Origin: a bacterium
Lineage (GTDB): Bacteria; CG2-30-53-67; CG2-30-70-394
Length of the DNA stretch: 5,806 nt
Assembly (NCBI GenBank): GCA_024278555.1
Contig: JAJRSX010000026.1
Coordinates: 1-5,806, forward strand
Direction: 5' to 3'
Position 1 is the stretch's first letter. Each line of letters opens with the position of its first letter. A program made the position numbers and the translations under genes. This document shows, piece by piece, positions 1 through 5,713 of the stretch. The notes under the pieces are model-generated. The model was given only the letters and a program-made list of their open reading frames with translations. It searched no databases and was not told the origin of the DNA.

Positions 1-27
1 CCCCCTCCCACCCATCGTTGTTCCGCG

Positions 28-176
28 GTTCTTCGCGCCTTGGCGCCTTTGCGTTGAATCCCGGCCTTCAAGGCCCACGCCGCCCCCAAGGCCGGCACCG
101 GCGACGCCATCCCCCCGTTCGCCTCCCCCCTCTGCGTCCCCCGCCCCCCTGCCTCTCTGCGTCAAAAACCCACCCG
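28..176. repeat. Degenerate dispersed repeat, copy 1 (CGCAAAG/CGCAGAG type)
   Basis: This non-coding stretch is built from two low-complexity modules. The first, around 31-57, ends in GCGCCTTTGCGTTGA (43-57). The second, around 121-168, contains two CTCTGCGT units and ends in an A run. Copy 2 at about 1384-1516 has the same modules in the same order and orientation. The anchors CACCGG(C/T)GACGC (96 and 1434), CCCTCTGCGTC (128 and 1466) and CTCTGCGT (155 and 1493) all sit at the same offset of 1338 bases. The first module is offset by 1354, implying a 16-base length difference between the copies. Read on the minus strand it is a series of CGCAGAG and CGCAAAG units, a type of intergenic repeat I recall from many environmental bacterial genomes. 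Its function is unknown. Confidence 0.7.
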
Positions 177-242
177 CCCCGCGCCCTCCCTGGCGCCATG
201 TTGGACGCCCCTCCCCCGCCCTTCTCCCTGATGACCCTCTAA

Positions 243-261
243 CGCCGGCCTCCGGCCGGCG
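243..261 (-). terminator. GC-rich hairpin downstream of the epimerase gene
   Basis: There is a perfect 8-bp inverted repeat: CGCCGGCC at 243-250, a 3-base loop, and GGCCGGCG at 254-261. It lies about 45 bases beyond the stop codon of the minus-strand epimerase gene, where a terminator would be expected. Only two T residues follow the stem in the minus-strand reading, so it is not a textbook intrinsic terminator. It could instead be a transcript-stabilising hairpin or chance structure in GC-rich DNA. Confidence 0.3.
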
Positions 262-304
262 CGGAGCGTCAGGAAGCTGCGATCTGCACCACCGTATCCG
301 ACAA

Positions 305-1228
305 TCAACCCTCCAGTGAGCTCACCAGCCGTTGGAGACCCTCGACGAGGGCGGTGGCGGGGCGCCAGCCAAGGACCTCCCGGGCACGGGCGATGTTCGC
401 GCACGAGTGGCGGATGTCACCGGCACGGGCGGGGCCGTGCTGCGGGTGGGGCTCTCTCCCCCGCAGGCGGTAGAGGGCGGTAAGGAGCTCATTGAGGGTG
501 ACGGCGTGGCCGGTGCCGACGTTGAAGCGGCCACCGGCGGCGGCGTCGGTGGTGATGGCGCGGAGGTTGGCCTCTACCACGTCGGCCACATAGACGAAGT
601 CACGGGTCTGTTCGCCGTCGCCGAGGACGGTGGGGGTGGTTCCGGCGAGGAGGTGGTCGACGAAGATGGAGATGACCCCGCTGTAGGGCGACGAGGGGTC
701 TTGCCGCGGACCAAAGACGTTGAAGTAGCGGAGCGAGACGGTGTGCATGCCGTGGAGGTGGTGGTAGGCGGCCAGGGCGTGCTCCGAGGCGACCTTGTCC
801 ACCGCATAGGGGGAGAGGGGGCATACCGCGGACGCCTCTCCCTTGGGCAGCCCGGGCAGGTCGCCGTAGGCGGCGGCCGAGGCGGCGAAGACGAGACGCG
901 GTGCGCCGTGGTGGCGTGCCGCCTCCAGGAGGTTGAGGGTGCCGCCGTAGTTGATCCGCTGGCTGGCGAGGGGGGCCTCGATGGTCTTTGGGACCGAGGC
1001 GATGGCCGCCTCGTGGAAGATCCAGTCGATCGACTCGACACACGCCTCTATCGTGGCGTAGTCCTCCACCCCGCCCCGGACGACCTCCAGGTTCGGGTGG
1101 TCCGGGAGGTTCTCCCTCTTGCCGGTGGAAAAGTCGTCAAGGACCCGCACCCGATGGCCCTCGGCGAGGAGTCGCTCGACGATGTGCGAGCCGATGAAGC
1201 CGGCGCCGCCGGTGACCAGGGCATTCAT
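305..1228 (-). CDS. NAD-dependent NDP-sugar 4-epimerase/dehydratase (extended SDR family, GalE/WbpP-like)
   Basis: The 307-residue product is a full-length extended short-chain dehydrogenase/reductase acting in the cytoplasm on a nucleotide sugar. The N-terminal Rossmann motif TGGAGFIGSH has its GxxGxxG glycines at residues 7, 10 and 13. The catalytic triad is visible as S117 (four residues before Y121-G122, as in E. coli GalE), Y141 and K145 (YAVDK). Family motifs FNVFGPRQDP (169-178) and GDGEQTRDFVYV (203-214) bind and position the sugar nucleotide. The C-terminus has the usual R.GDI....A.I..A...LGW.P pattern (268-290). The PRQDPSSPYSGVIS stretch is more typical of the WbpP/archaeal GalE-like group than of enterobacterial GalE, so UDP-Glc, UDP-GlcNAc and uronate substrates are all possible. 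The start is supported by AGGAG nine bases upstream (plus-strand 1237-1241). It is transcribed divergently from surA, with no partner gene in the window. Confidence 0.93.
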   Translation of the reverse strand: MNALVTGGAGFIGSHIVERLLAEGHRVRVLDDFSTGKRENLPDHPNLEVVRGGVEDYATIEACVESIDWIFHEAAIASVPKTIEAPLASQRINYGGTLNLLEAARHHGAPRLVFAASAAAYGDLPGLPKGEASAVCPLSPYAVDKVASEHALAAYHHLHGMHTVSLRYFNVFGPRQDPSSPYSGVISIFVDHLLAGTTPTVLGDGEQTRDFVYVADVVEANLRAITTDAAAGGRFNVGTGHAVTLNELLTALYRLRGREPHPQHGPARAGDIRHSCANIARAREVLGWRPATALVEGLQRLVSSLEG

Positions 1229-1236
1229 GGGTGAGG

Positions 1237-1241
1237 CTCCT
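1237..1241 (-). promoter_or_regulatory. Ribosome binding site of the epimerase gene
   Basis: On the minus strand AGGAG precedes the ATG at 1228-1226 with nine intervening bases. This is good spacing and fixes the start used here, which also places the Rossmann glycine motif at the usual distance from the N-terminus. Confidence 0.65.
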
Positions 1242-1330
1242 GTGGGGTACCGGGCGCCGGGTATGGGTGGACCGCGTCAGGCGAGGCCGCGAAACCGTAC
1301 GGGGGGGAGTAACAAATAAGCCGTTGCCAG

Positions 1331-1359
1331 CGTATCGACACGGATCAACGCGAAGTCAA
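1331..1359 (-). promoter_or_regulatory. Possible sigma70-type promoter for the epimerase gene
   Basis: On the minus strand TTGACT (plus-strand 1359-1354) is followed after exactly 17 bases by GATACG (1336-1331). The -35 box matches five of six consensus bases. The -10 box is weak, with three of six. Transcription would begin near 1323, giving a leader of roughly 95 bases before the ATG. This is the best match I saw in the divergent intergenic region, but it is inferred from sequence alone. Confidence 0.3.
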
Positions 1360-1383
1360 GCGAAGGTCCAGCCGCCATAACCG

Positions 1384-1516
1384 TCGGCTCCTCTTTGCGC
1401 CTTTGCGTTGAGCGGTTGCCCTCTTTGGCGTCCCACCGGTGACGCTTGACCCTTGGCCGGACCTCCCCTCTGCGTCTCCCGCCTCTCCGCGCCTCTGCGT
1501 GAAAAAAGCCCACTCG
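1384..1516. repeat. Degenerate dispersed repeat, copy 2 (CGCAAAG/CGCAGAG type)
   Basis: This is the second copy of the repeat seen at 28-176, in direct orientation. It shares an exact 15-base block, GCGCCTTTGCGTTGA, at 1397-1411. It also shares CACCGGTGACGC (1434-1445), CCCTCTGCGTC (1466-1476) and CTCTGCGT followed by an A run (1493-1507), with spacings identical to copy 1. It occupies most of the gap between the divergent epimerase and surA genes. Minus-strand reading gives an Arg/Gly/Ala/Gln-rich peptide (HAEARRGGRRRGE, then STQRRKEE), which is repeat-derived and not a protein. A further CTCTCTGCGCG at 1551-1561 may be a decayed unit. Confidence 0.7.
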
Positions 1517-1598
1517 GCACGAGCCCCCGGCCCACCACCATCGACACCGCCTCTCTGCGCGACGATCCATCCGACGATGATGGGGAGGTCTACGGTGC

Positions 1599-1613
1599 CC
1601 CGGCACGGCCGGG
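1599..1613 (+). other. Small hairpin abutting the surA translation start
   Basis: CCCGGC (1599-1604) and GCCGGG (1608-1613) form a perfect 6-bp stem with a 3-base loop. It ends two bases before the weak AGGG Shine-Dalgarno-like run (1615-1618) ahead of the surA ATG. It could limit ribosome access to the start, but in DNA this GC-rich such a stem may also be chance. Confidence 0.25.
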
Positions 1614-1622
1614 CAGGGTAGT

Positions 1623-2588
1623 ATGCCGTCCATGATTCGACGCCTGTTGCCACCCTTGGTGGCCCTCTTCCTCCTCGCCCCGTTGGCCGCCCACGCCACC
1701 CATGTGGATGGAATCGTCGCCATCGTCAACGACGAGGTGATCACCCAAAGCCAGCTCGAGGACCTGAAGATGCCCCTGGGCAACAAGGGGTTCATCACCT
1801 ATCGGGAGACCACCGACCCGAAGGTCCGCGCGCGCCTCCTGGAGCGGTTGATCGACAAGAAGCTCCAGCTCCAGCGGGCCCGGACGCTGGGGATCATGGT
1901 CTCCGAGACGGACGTGGACGGCGCCATTGCCGATGTGCGCCAGCGCAACCGGATGAGCGAGGAGGAGCTGGCCGCCTCCCTCGGGGAGCAGGGGCTCACC
2001 ATGGCGGACTACCGCCAGCAGATCCGCGAGCAGATGACCATCGCCCGCCTTGTCCACCGTGAGGTGCGTTCGCGCATCGTGGTCAACGACGAGGAGGCGA
2101 TGGCGTACTACAAGGGCCACCCCGACCTCTTCACTGCCCCGGAGCGGCGCACCATCTGCCGCATCTTCTTCCGCTACGACGCGGCGTGGGAGGAGGTGCG
2201 CAAGGGCAAGGCGAAGGATCGAATCACCGCCGCCATCGACCAGATCAAGCGCGGCGTTCCCTTCGAGGAGGTGGCTAAGGCCTTCTCCGAGGGGCCCACC
2301 GCCGGCCAGGGCGGCCTACTGGGCAGCTTCAAACAGGGGGAGATGCAGCCGGAGCTCGACCGCTACGCCTTCGGCCTGAAGGAGCGCGAGGTCTCCGAGC
2401 TGATCCGCACCGCCGACGGCTACTCCCTCCTCTACGTGAAGAAGATCGATCGCGGGGAGGCCCGCCCCTTCGTCGACGTGGAGGACGACATCGTCCTCCA
2501 GCTCCAATCGAACCGCATGGCCGAGCAGTACGACCAGTGGATGAAGGAGCTCCACGAGCAGGCCTTCGTGGACATCAAACAGCATTAA
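1623..2588 (+). CDS. surA: SurA-like periplasmic chaperone / peptidyl-prolyl isomerase, single parvulin domain
   Basis: The 321-residue product is an exported parvulin-type chaperone that helps outer-membrane proteins fold in the periplasm. Residues 1-25 are a signal peptide: basic MIRR, a hydrophobic core, and AHA before a likely cleavage after A25. The mature protein opens with VDGIVAIVNDEVIT (28-41), the hallmark of the SurA N-terminal domain, which runs to about 150. One parvulin domain follows at about 174-276, with GVPFEEVAKAFSEGP, GGLLGSF and the closing GYSLLYVKKI. A helical tail (about 285-321) completes the chaperone module. E. coli SurA is about 428 residues with two parvulin domains, so this is the shorter one-domain form. 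The ATG at 1632 is an alternative start, and neither has a strong ribosome site. lptD, the usual upstream partner, is absent here. The stop overlaps the rqcP start. Confidence 0.92.
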   Translation: MPSMIRRLLPPLVALFLLAPLAAHATHVDGIVAIVNDEVITQSQLEDLKMPLGNKGFITYRETTDPKVRARLLERLIDKKLQLQRARTLGIMVSETDVDGAIADVRQRNRMSEEELAASLGEQGLTMADYRQQIREQMTIARLVHREVRSRIVVNDEEAMAYYKGHPDLFTAPERRTICRIFFRYDAAWEEVRKGKAKDRITAAIDQIKRGVPFEEVAKAFSEGPTAGQGGLLGSFKQGEMQPELDRYAFGLKEREVSELIRTADGYSLLYVKKIDRGEARPFVDVEDDIVLQLQSNRMAEQYDQWMKELHEQAFVDIKQH

Positions 2589-2857
2589 TGCGCCTCGACA
2601 AGTTTCTCAAGGTGGCCCGGATCGTGAAGCGCCGCACCCTGGCGCGGGAGCTGTGCGACGACGAGGCGGTGACGGTAAACGGCCTTGTGGCCAAGGCGGG
2701 ACGCGCGGTCCACGCCGGCGACCGGGTGGCGGTCCGCACCCGCCGGCAGCGCCTCCACCTGACCATCCTCGCGGTCCCCGAGCGGGGAGTCCGCAAGGCC
2801 GACGCCGCCGACCTCTACCGGGTCGAGAGGGTGGAGCCGGTGGCGGAGGAGTGGTAG
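2588..2857 (+). CDS. rqcP: S4-domain RNA-binding protein, RqcP-like
   Basis: The 89-residue protein begins MRLDKFLKVARIVKRRTLAR, closely resembling the N-terminus of Bacillus RqcP (YabO) as I remember it. The S4 RNA-binding fold spans about residues 1-60, with the RLDKFL entry, the (K/R)RRT.A.E helix and the VTVNG....KAG...HAGD turn. RqcP binds stalled 50S subunits and supports poly-alanine tailing during ribosome-associated quality control. The length matches RqcP (about 86 residues) better than E. coli Hsp15/HslR (about 133 residues, with a basic C-terminal extension), which is the main alternative. The ATG shares its A with the surA TAA (TAATG at 2586-2590), so translational coupling to surA is likely. 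An in-frame upstream ATG at 2537 lies inside surA and would add 17 unrelated residues, so I rejected it. Confidence 0.88.
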   Translation: MRLDKFLKVARIVKRRTLARELCDDEAVTVNGLVAKAGRAVHAGDRVAVRTRRQRLHLTILAVPERGVRKADAADLYRVERVEPVAEEW

Positions 2858-2922
2858 CGGAGCCACAATGGCGCCCGTGCCGCGGTCTCGCGGTAGCGGA
2901 ATCGACAACCTTGGGGCCCATG

Positions 2923-2941
2923 AAAATACGGAGTATTTTTT
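2923..2941 (+). promoter_or_regulatory. AT-rich palindrome with T run upstream of the lipoprotein gene
   Basis: AAAATAC (2923-2929) and GTATTTT (2933-2939) form a perfect 7-bp inverted repeat around GGA, and the T run extends to 2941 (six Ts). It is the only clearly AT-rich island in a GC-rich region, and its T run ends 22 bases before the lipoprotein ATG. It could be a weak intrinsic terminator for surA-rqcP, an operator, or part of a promoter: TTGGGG (2911-2916), 17 bases, then TATTTT (2934-2939). The stem is almost all A-T, so as an RNA hairpin it would be weak, and I slightly favour a promoter/operator role. Confidence 0.35.
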
Positions 2942-2950
2942 CGCGCCCCC

Positions 2951-2960
2951 GGAGGAGGGA
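2951..2960 (+). promoter_or_regulatory. Strong ribosome binding site that sets the lipoprotein start
   Basis: GGAGGAGGGA lies three bases before the ATG at 2964 and contains a full GGAGG anti-16S match with suitable spacing. It is the strongest such site in the window. It selects the 2964 start over the in-frame ATG at 2868, whose extra 32 residues would bury the signal peptide. Confidence 0.75.
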
Positions 2961-2963
2961 ACC

Positions 2964-3968
2964 ATGCATCGCGTCCACCCGATCCACCGCACCCATCTGC
3001 TCATCGCCGTCGCCCTGGTGGCGACCGCGGCGTGCTCCACCGTCACCCAGGACCTGTTGAAGGTCCCCCTGCTCACCACCGAGGTCTCGGTGGTGGACGA
3101 GGCGGGCCAGCCGGTGGCCGGCGCCGTGGTCCAGGTCGTCAACGGCGAGCAGACCACCACCGACAGCGACGGCCACGCCACCGTCCACTTCGCCAGCCTC
3201 GGCGTCTTCACCGTGCGGGTGAGCGCCGCCGACCGGGGGAGCGCCACCTTCGCGGCCACCATGCCGCTGGACCGCGCCAAGGTGCGCACCATCCGCCTGG
3301 TGAAGCAGCAGGACATCAACATCAACGTCGCCGGCCTCAACTCCCTCGGCAACCTCATGGGGGGGATGGTGCAGGGGTTCTACCCCCTCATGTTCCAGTC
3401 GCTCTTCGCGGCCAACTGCACCAGCATGGAGATGAGCCGCTACCAACCCGGAGAGTGGACCGAGTGGCAGCTCACCACCGGCGACACGGACAACAAACCG
3501 GTGACGATGCGCAAGGCGTGTCTCAAGCGGCTCGCCAACGGCGACGAGTGGTGGCAGATCCGCGTCCCCGGCGACAAGCCGGACGAGACCATGGTGATGG
3601 AGGTCCTGTTCAGCAAGGAGAAACGCTCTATCCGTCGCATGCGCCAGCGGATCGGTAAGGGTGAGGCGAAGGAGATGCCGGTCACCGAAAGCTGGTACAC
3701 CGCCCCGGCGAAGCTCACCCCCGAGTCGGTGGAGGGGAGCATCACCCGCCGGTCGGTGCAGGTGACCGTCCCCGCCGGGCGGTTCACCGCCGATCGGTTG
3801 GAGTTCGCCGCTGGTGTCGGCGAGGGGAGCCTGCACCTGTGGCGCGCCAAGGGGGTGCCGGGCGAGGTGGTGAAGAGCGAGGTGGCCGACGCCGACGGAC
3901 AGGTGGGGTGGGCCACCGTCCTCACCGCCTACGGCAAGGGGGCGGCGACGGAGCTGGGGTCGTACTGA
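2964..3968 (+). CDS. Probable lipoprotein of unknown function with N-terminal Ig-like (carboxypeptidase-regulatory-like) domain
   Basis: I do not recognise this 334-residue protein as a named family. Its N-terminus has basic residues, the hydrophobic run LLIAVALVATAA (12-23) and C24, which reads as a lipoprotein signal. The lipobox is imperfect, with Thr at -3, so lipidation is inferred. Residues about 37-112 look like a beta-sandwich of the carboxypeptidase-regulatory or bacterial Ig type: EVSVVDEAGQPVAGAVVQVV, then T.DSDGHATV. A Gly/Met-rich hydrophobic stretch (124-150, GLNSLGNLMGGMVQGFYPLM) follows. The C-terminal half is a polar domain containing VTVPAGRFTADRLEF (268-282) and LWRAKGVPGEVVKSEV (292-307), a V.VPAG.F...R/VPG.VVK pattern seen in assorted secreted bacterial proteins. 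C152 and C186 could pair in the periplasm. It sits between rqcP and pdxA with its own strong ribosome site, so it may be expressed independently. Confidence 0.85.
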   Translation: MHRVHPIHRTHLLIAVALVATAACSTVTQDLLKVPLLTTEVSVVDEAGQPVAGAVVQVVNGEQTTTDSDGHATVHFASLGVFTVRVSAADRGSATFAATMPLDRAKVRTIRLVKQQDININVAGLNSLGNLMGGMVQGFYPLMFQSLFAANCTSMEMSRYQPGEWTEWQLTTGDTDNKPVTMRKACLKRLANGDEWWQIRVPGDKPDETMVMEVLFSKEKRSIRRMRQRIGKGEAKEMPVTESWYTAPAKLTPESVEGSITRRSVQVTVPAGRFTADRLEFAAGVGEGSLHLWRAKGVPGEVVKSEVADADGQVGWATVLTAYGKGAATELGSY

Positions 3969-4000
3969 CCGCCTGTCGCTCGGCACTGTGATGAAGATCT

Positions 4001-4099
4001 TGTAGGGGCCGGCTCCTGCCGGCGAAACCGGCCCCATCCCGAGACCGGGGGGGCGACGGGGCCGCCGGCCCCGTTTGGCGGGCAGGCTCGCTCCTCCCC
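4001..4099. repeat. REPIN-like pair of inverted REP-type palindromes
   Basis: Two REP-like units face each other in the gap between the lipoprotein gene and pdxA. Unit 1 (plus, about 4002-4035) starts GTAGGGGCCGGC and holds a perfect GCCGGC-TCCT-GCCGGC hairpin (4008-4023). Unit 2 is on the minus strand (about 4099-4067) and starts GGGGAGGAGCGAGC. Read in their own directions, both contain CCTGCCSGCSAAACSGGSCC (4015-4034 and 4086-4067), identical at 16 of 20 positions with only G/C swaps. Between and within them lies a strong palindrome with 9-base arms, ACGGGGCCG/CGGCCCCGT, around one base (4056-4074). The GTAGG(A/G)GC opening, GC-rich stem and GCGAA-like tail match the REP pattern known from Pseudomonas and relatives, which RAYT transposases mobilise. 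As RNA it could terminate or stabilise the upstream transcript. Confidence 0.7.
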
Positions 4100-4132
4100 C
4101 TCGCACCGATCACGTCGAGCCCACGCCATGCC

Positions 4133-5134
4133 ATGACCGCCCCCGCCATCGCCCTCACCCTCGGAGACCCTGCCGGGATCGGACCGGAGATCGCCGTCAA
4201 GGCGCTCACCTCCGGTGCGCTACCGCCGTGCCGTCCGCTGGTGGTCGGGCCGCCGGCGGCGCTGCGGGCGGCGGTGCGGCGGCTCCAGATGAGCGCCGAG
4301 GTGGTGGTCGCCGACAGGCCGCCGGCCGCGCCGCCCGAGGCAGGCCTCCTCCACTGCCATCCGGCGGGGCTGGAGGGGGCGCCGCCGGTCACCCCGGGCG
4401 CGGTCTCGGCCGAGTCGGGCCGCCAGGCGGTCGCCGCCATCGAGGCGGCGGTTGACCTGTGCAACGTTGGCGCCTGCGCCGCCCTGGTCACCGCGCCGAT
4501 CCACAAGCGGGCGATCCACCTCGCCGGCTCCCCCTACCCCGGCCACACGGAGATGGTCGCCGCCCTCACCGATACCGACGAGGTGGCGATGATGCTCGTG
4601 GGCGGCCCCCTGCGGGTCGCCCTGGTGACCATCCACGAGCCCCTGGCGCGGGTCCCCGATCTGGTCACCGGCGGCCGGATCGAGTCGGTCACCCGCCTCA
4701 CCCACGCCTTCTGTCGCCGCCTTGGGATTGCACGGCCGCGCATCGCGGTGGCCGGCCTCAACCCCCACGCGGGGGAGGGGGGCGACATGGGGAGCGAGGA
4801 GATCGACACCATCGGACCGGCGGTGGCGCGCCTCGTCGCAGAGGGTCTGGCGGCCACCGGGCCGCTCCCCGCCGACACCCTCTTTCACGCCGCCTACCGG
4901 GGCGACTTCGACGCCATCGTCGCCATGTACCACGACCAGGGGCTGGCGCCCCTGAAGATGGTCGCCTTCGACGACGGGGTGAACACCACCCTCGGCCTCC
5001 CCTTCCCGCGCACCTCCCCGGACCACGGCACCGCCCTGGAGATCGCCGGCAAGGGGGTCGCCCGACCCGACTCGCTGATCGCCGCGATCCGCCTGGCGTG
5101 TGACCTCGCGGCGACCGGTCCGGCCTCCCGCTAA
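4133..5134 (+). CDS. pdxA: 4-hydroxythreonine-4-phosphate dehydrogenase (PdxA)
   Basis: The 333-residue product is a full-length PdxA (E. coli about 329). It oxidises 4-phosphohydroxy-L-threonine with NAD(P)+ in the DXP-dependent route to pyridoxal 5'-phosphate, a cytosolic reaction. The N-terminal LTLGDPAGIGPEI (8-20) is the family signature. The three metal-binding histidines are present at H168 (TIHEP), H212 (NPHAGE) and H267 (YHDQG), equivalent to E. coli H166, H211 and H266. Substrate-contact motifs TAPIHK (120-125) and GHTE (137-140) are intact, as is the C-terminal FDDGVNTTLGLPFPRTSPDHGTA region (279-301). The start at 4133 places the signature at its usual distance. There is no good Shine-Dalgarno, and the out-of-frame ATG at 4128 is not used. 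rsmA begins 21 bases after its stop, as expected for a cotranscribed pair. Confidence 0.97.
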   Translation: MTAPAIALTLGDPAGIGPEIAVKALTSGALPPCRPLVVGPPAALRAAVRRLQMSAEVVVADRPPAAPPEAGLLHCHPAGLEGAPPVTPGAVSAESGRQAVAAIEAAVDLCNVGACAALVTAPIHKRAIHLAGSPYPGHTEMVAALTDTDEVAMMLVGGPLRVALVTIHEPLARVPDLVTGGRIESVTRLTHAFCRRLGIARPRIAVAGLNPHAGEGGDMGSEEIDTIGPAVARLVAEGLAATGPLPADTLFHAAYRGDFDAIVAMYHDQGLAPLKMVAFDDGVNTTLGLPFPRTSPDHGTALEIAGKGVARPDSLIAAIRLACDLAATGPASR

Positions 5135-5155
5135 CCCCCACCGCCGCCCGCCCCC

Positions 5156-5713
5156 ATGGCCCCCTCCCCCTCCCCCCGAGAGCTCTGCCGTCGCTACGGC
5201 CTGACGCCGCGCAGGGGGATCGGCCAGTGTTTTCTCGATGACCCGGCGGTGGTCGAGCAGATCGTCGCGCGGGCGGCGATCCGACCGACCGACCGGGTGG
5301 TGGAGATCGGCCCCGGCCTCGGGGTCCTCACCCTGCCCCTGGCCCACCGCTGCCGGCAGGTCACCGCCATTGAGCTCGACAGCCGCCTCGCCGGCTTCCT
5401 CCGCACCCACCTGCCCACGGAGCTGGGGGTGGCGGTGGTCGAGGCGGACGCCCTGCGCTTCGACTTCACTACCCTCTCCGACCCGCCCTACCGGATGGTC
5501 GCCAACCTGCCGTACCACATCACCTCGCCGCTCCTGCTCCACCTGCTCGCCCAGCGCGCCTGCTTCACCGACCTGACGGTGATGGTCCAAAAGGAGGTCG
5601 CCGACCGGCTCCTGGCCGCGCCGGGGGAGCGCGACTTCGGCCGCCTCACCCTGCGGGTCGCCTTCGACGCCGAGGTGGAGCCGCTCCTTCCGGTCCCCGC
5701 CGCCAGCTTCTAA
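5156..5713 (+). CDS. rsmA: 16S rRNA dimethyladenosine transferase RsmA/KsgA, truncated by an in-frame stop
   Basis: This 185-residue frame is the methyltransferase portion of RsmA/KsgA, which N6,N6-dimethylates two adjacent adenosines (A1518 and A1519 in E. coli) near the 3' end of 16S rRNA during 30S assembly. Visible motifs are GQCFL (23-27; the family usually has GQNFL, so Cys replaces the common Asn), the SAM-binding VEIGPGLGVLT (49-59), the acidic IELD (72-75), EADAL (96-100), the catalytic NLPYHI (117-122) and VQKEVADRL (144-152). Family members are about 260-280 residues. Here a TAA at 5711-5713 ends the protein after PAASF, where relatives read on into PPPKVDS. Those residues follow directly in the same frame. 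The truncated product lacks the C-terminal helical domain. Whether this is a real nonsense mutation, an assembly error or readthrough cannot be told from sequence alone. Confidence 0.88.
   Translation: MAPSPSPRELCRRYGLTPRRGIGQCFLDDPAVVEQIVARAAIRPTDRVVEIGPGLGVLTLPLAHRCRQVTAIELDSRLAGFLRTHLPTELGVAVVEADALRFDFTTLSDPPYRMVANLPYHITSPLLLHLLAQRACFTDLTVMVQKEVADRLLAAPGERDFGRLTLRVAFDAEVEPLLPVPAASF

Noticed and set aside
18-242. Small plus-strand ORF of 74 codons at the left end
   Set aside because: It is Pro/Arg/Leu-rich low-complexity sequence running through repeat copy 1, with no ribosome site and no protein-like pattern.
332-1234. 300-codon plus-strand ORF opposite the epimerase gene
   Set aside because: It mirrors the minus-strand gene. 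Its translation is Gly/Val/Asp-rich with no family motifs, as expected for an antisense frame in GC-rich DNA, while the minus strand has a complete SDR protein.
1446-1474. TTGACC as a surA promoter -35 box
   Set aside because: Seventeen bases downstream the sequence is TCTGCG, which does not resemble a -10 box, and the site lies inside the repeat.
1277-1798. 173-codon minus-strand ORF in the epimerase-surA gap
   Set aside because: It overlaps the surA start antisense, and its middle (HAEARRGGRRRGE, STQRRKEE) is a translation of the dispersed repeat, not a protein-coding signal.
2868-2963. Upstream in-frame start for the lipoprotein gene
   Set aside because: It would add 32 residues before the signal peptide and has no good ribosome site, whereas the ATG at 2964 has GGAGGAGGGA three bases upstream and exposes the signal sequence at the N-terminus.
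2607-4106. 499-codon minus-strand ORF across rqcP, the lipoprotein gene and the REPIN-like pair
   Set aside because: It runs antisense through two well-supported genes and an intergenic palindrome. It is rich in Gly/Arg/His/Pro with no recognisable domain, and its length reflects base composition.
4220-5590. 456-codon minus-strand ORF opposite pdxA and rsmA
   Set aside because: It is antisense to two genes with clear catalytic motifs, and its Gly/Arg/Asp/His-rich translation has no motif.
5711-5713. TAA read as a sense codon (alternative genetic code) in rsmA
   Set aside because: TAA is the true stop of surA and pdxA in this window, so genome-wide reassignment does not fit. A mutation or base-call error is simpler.
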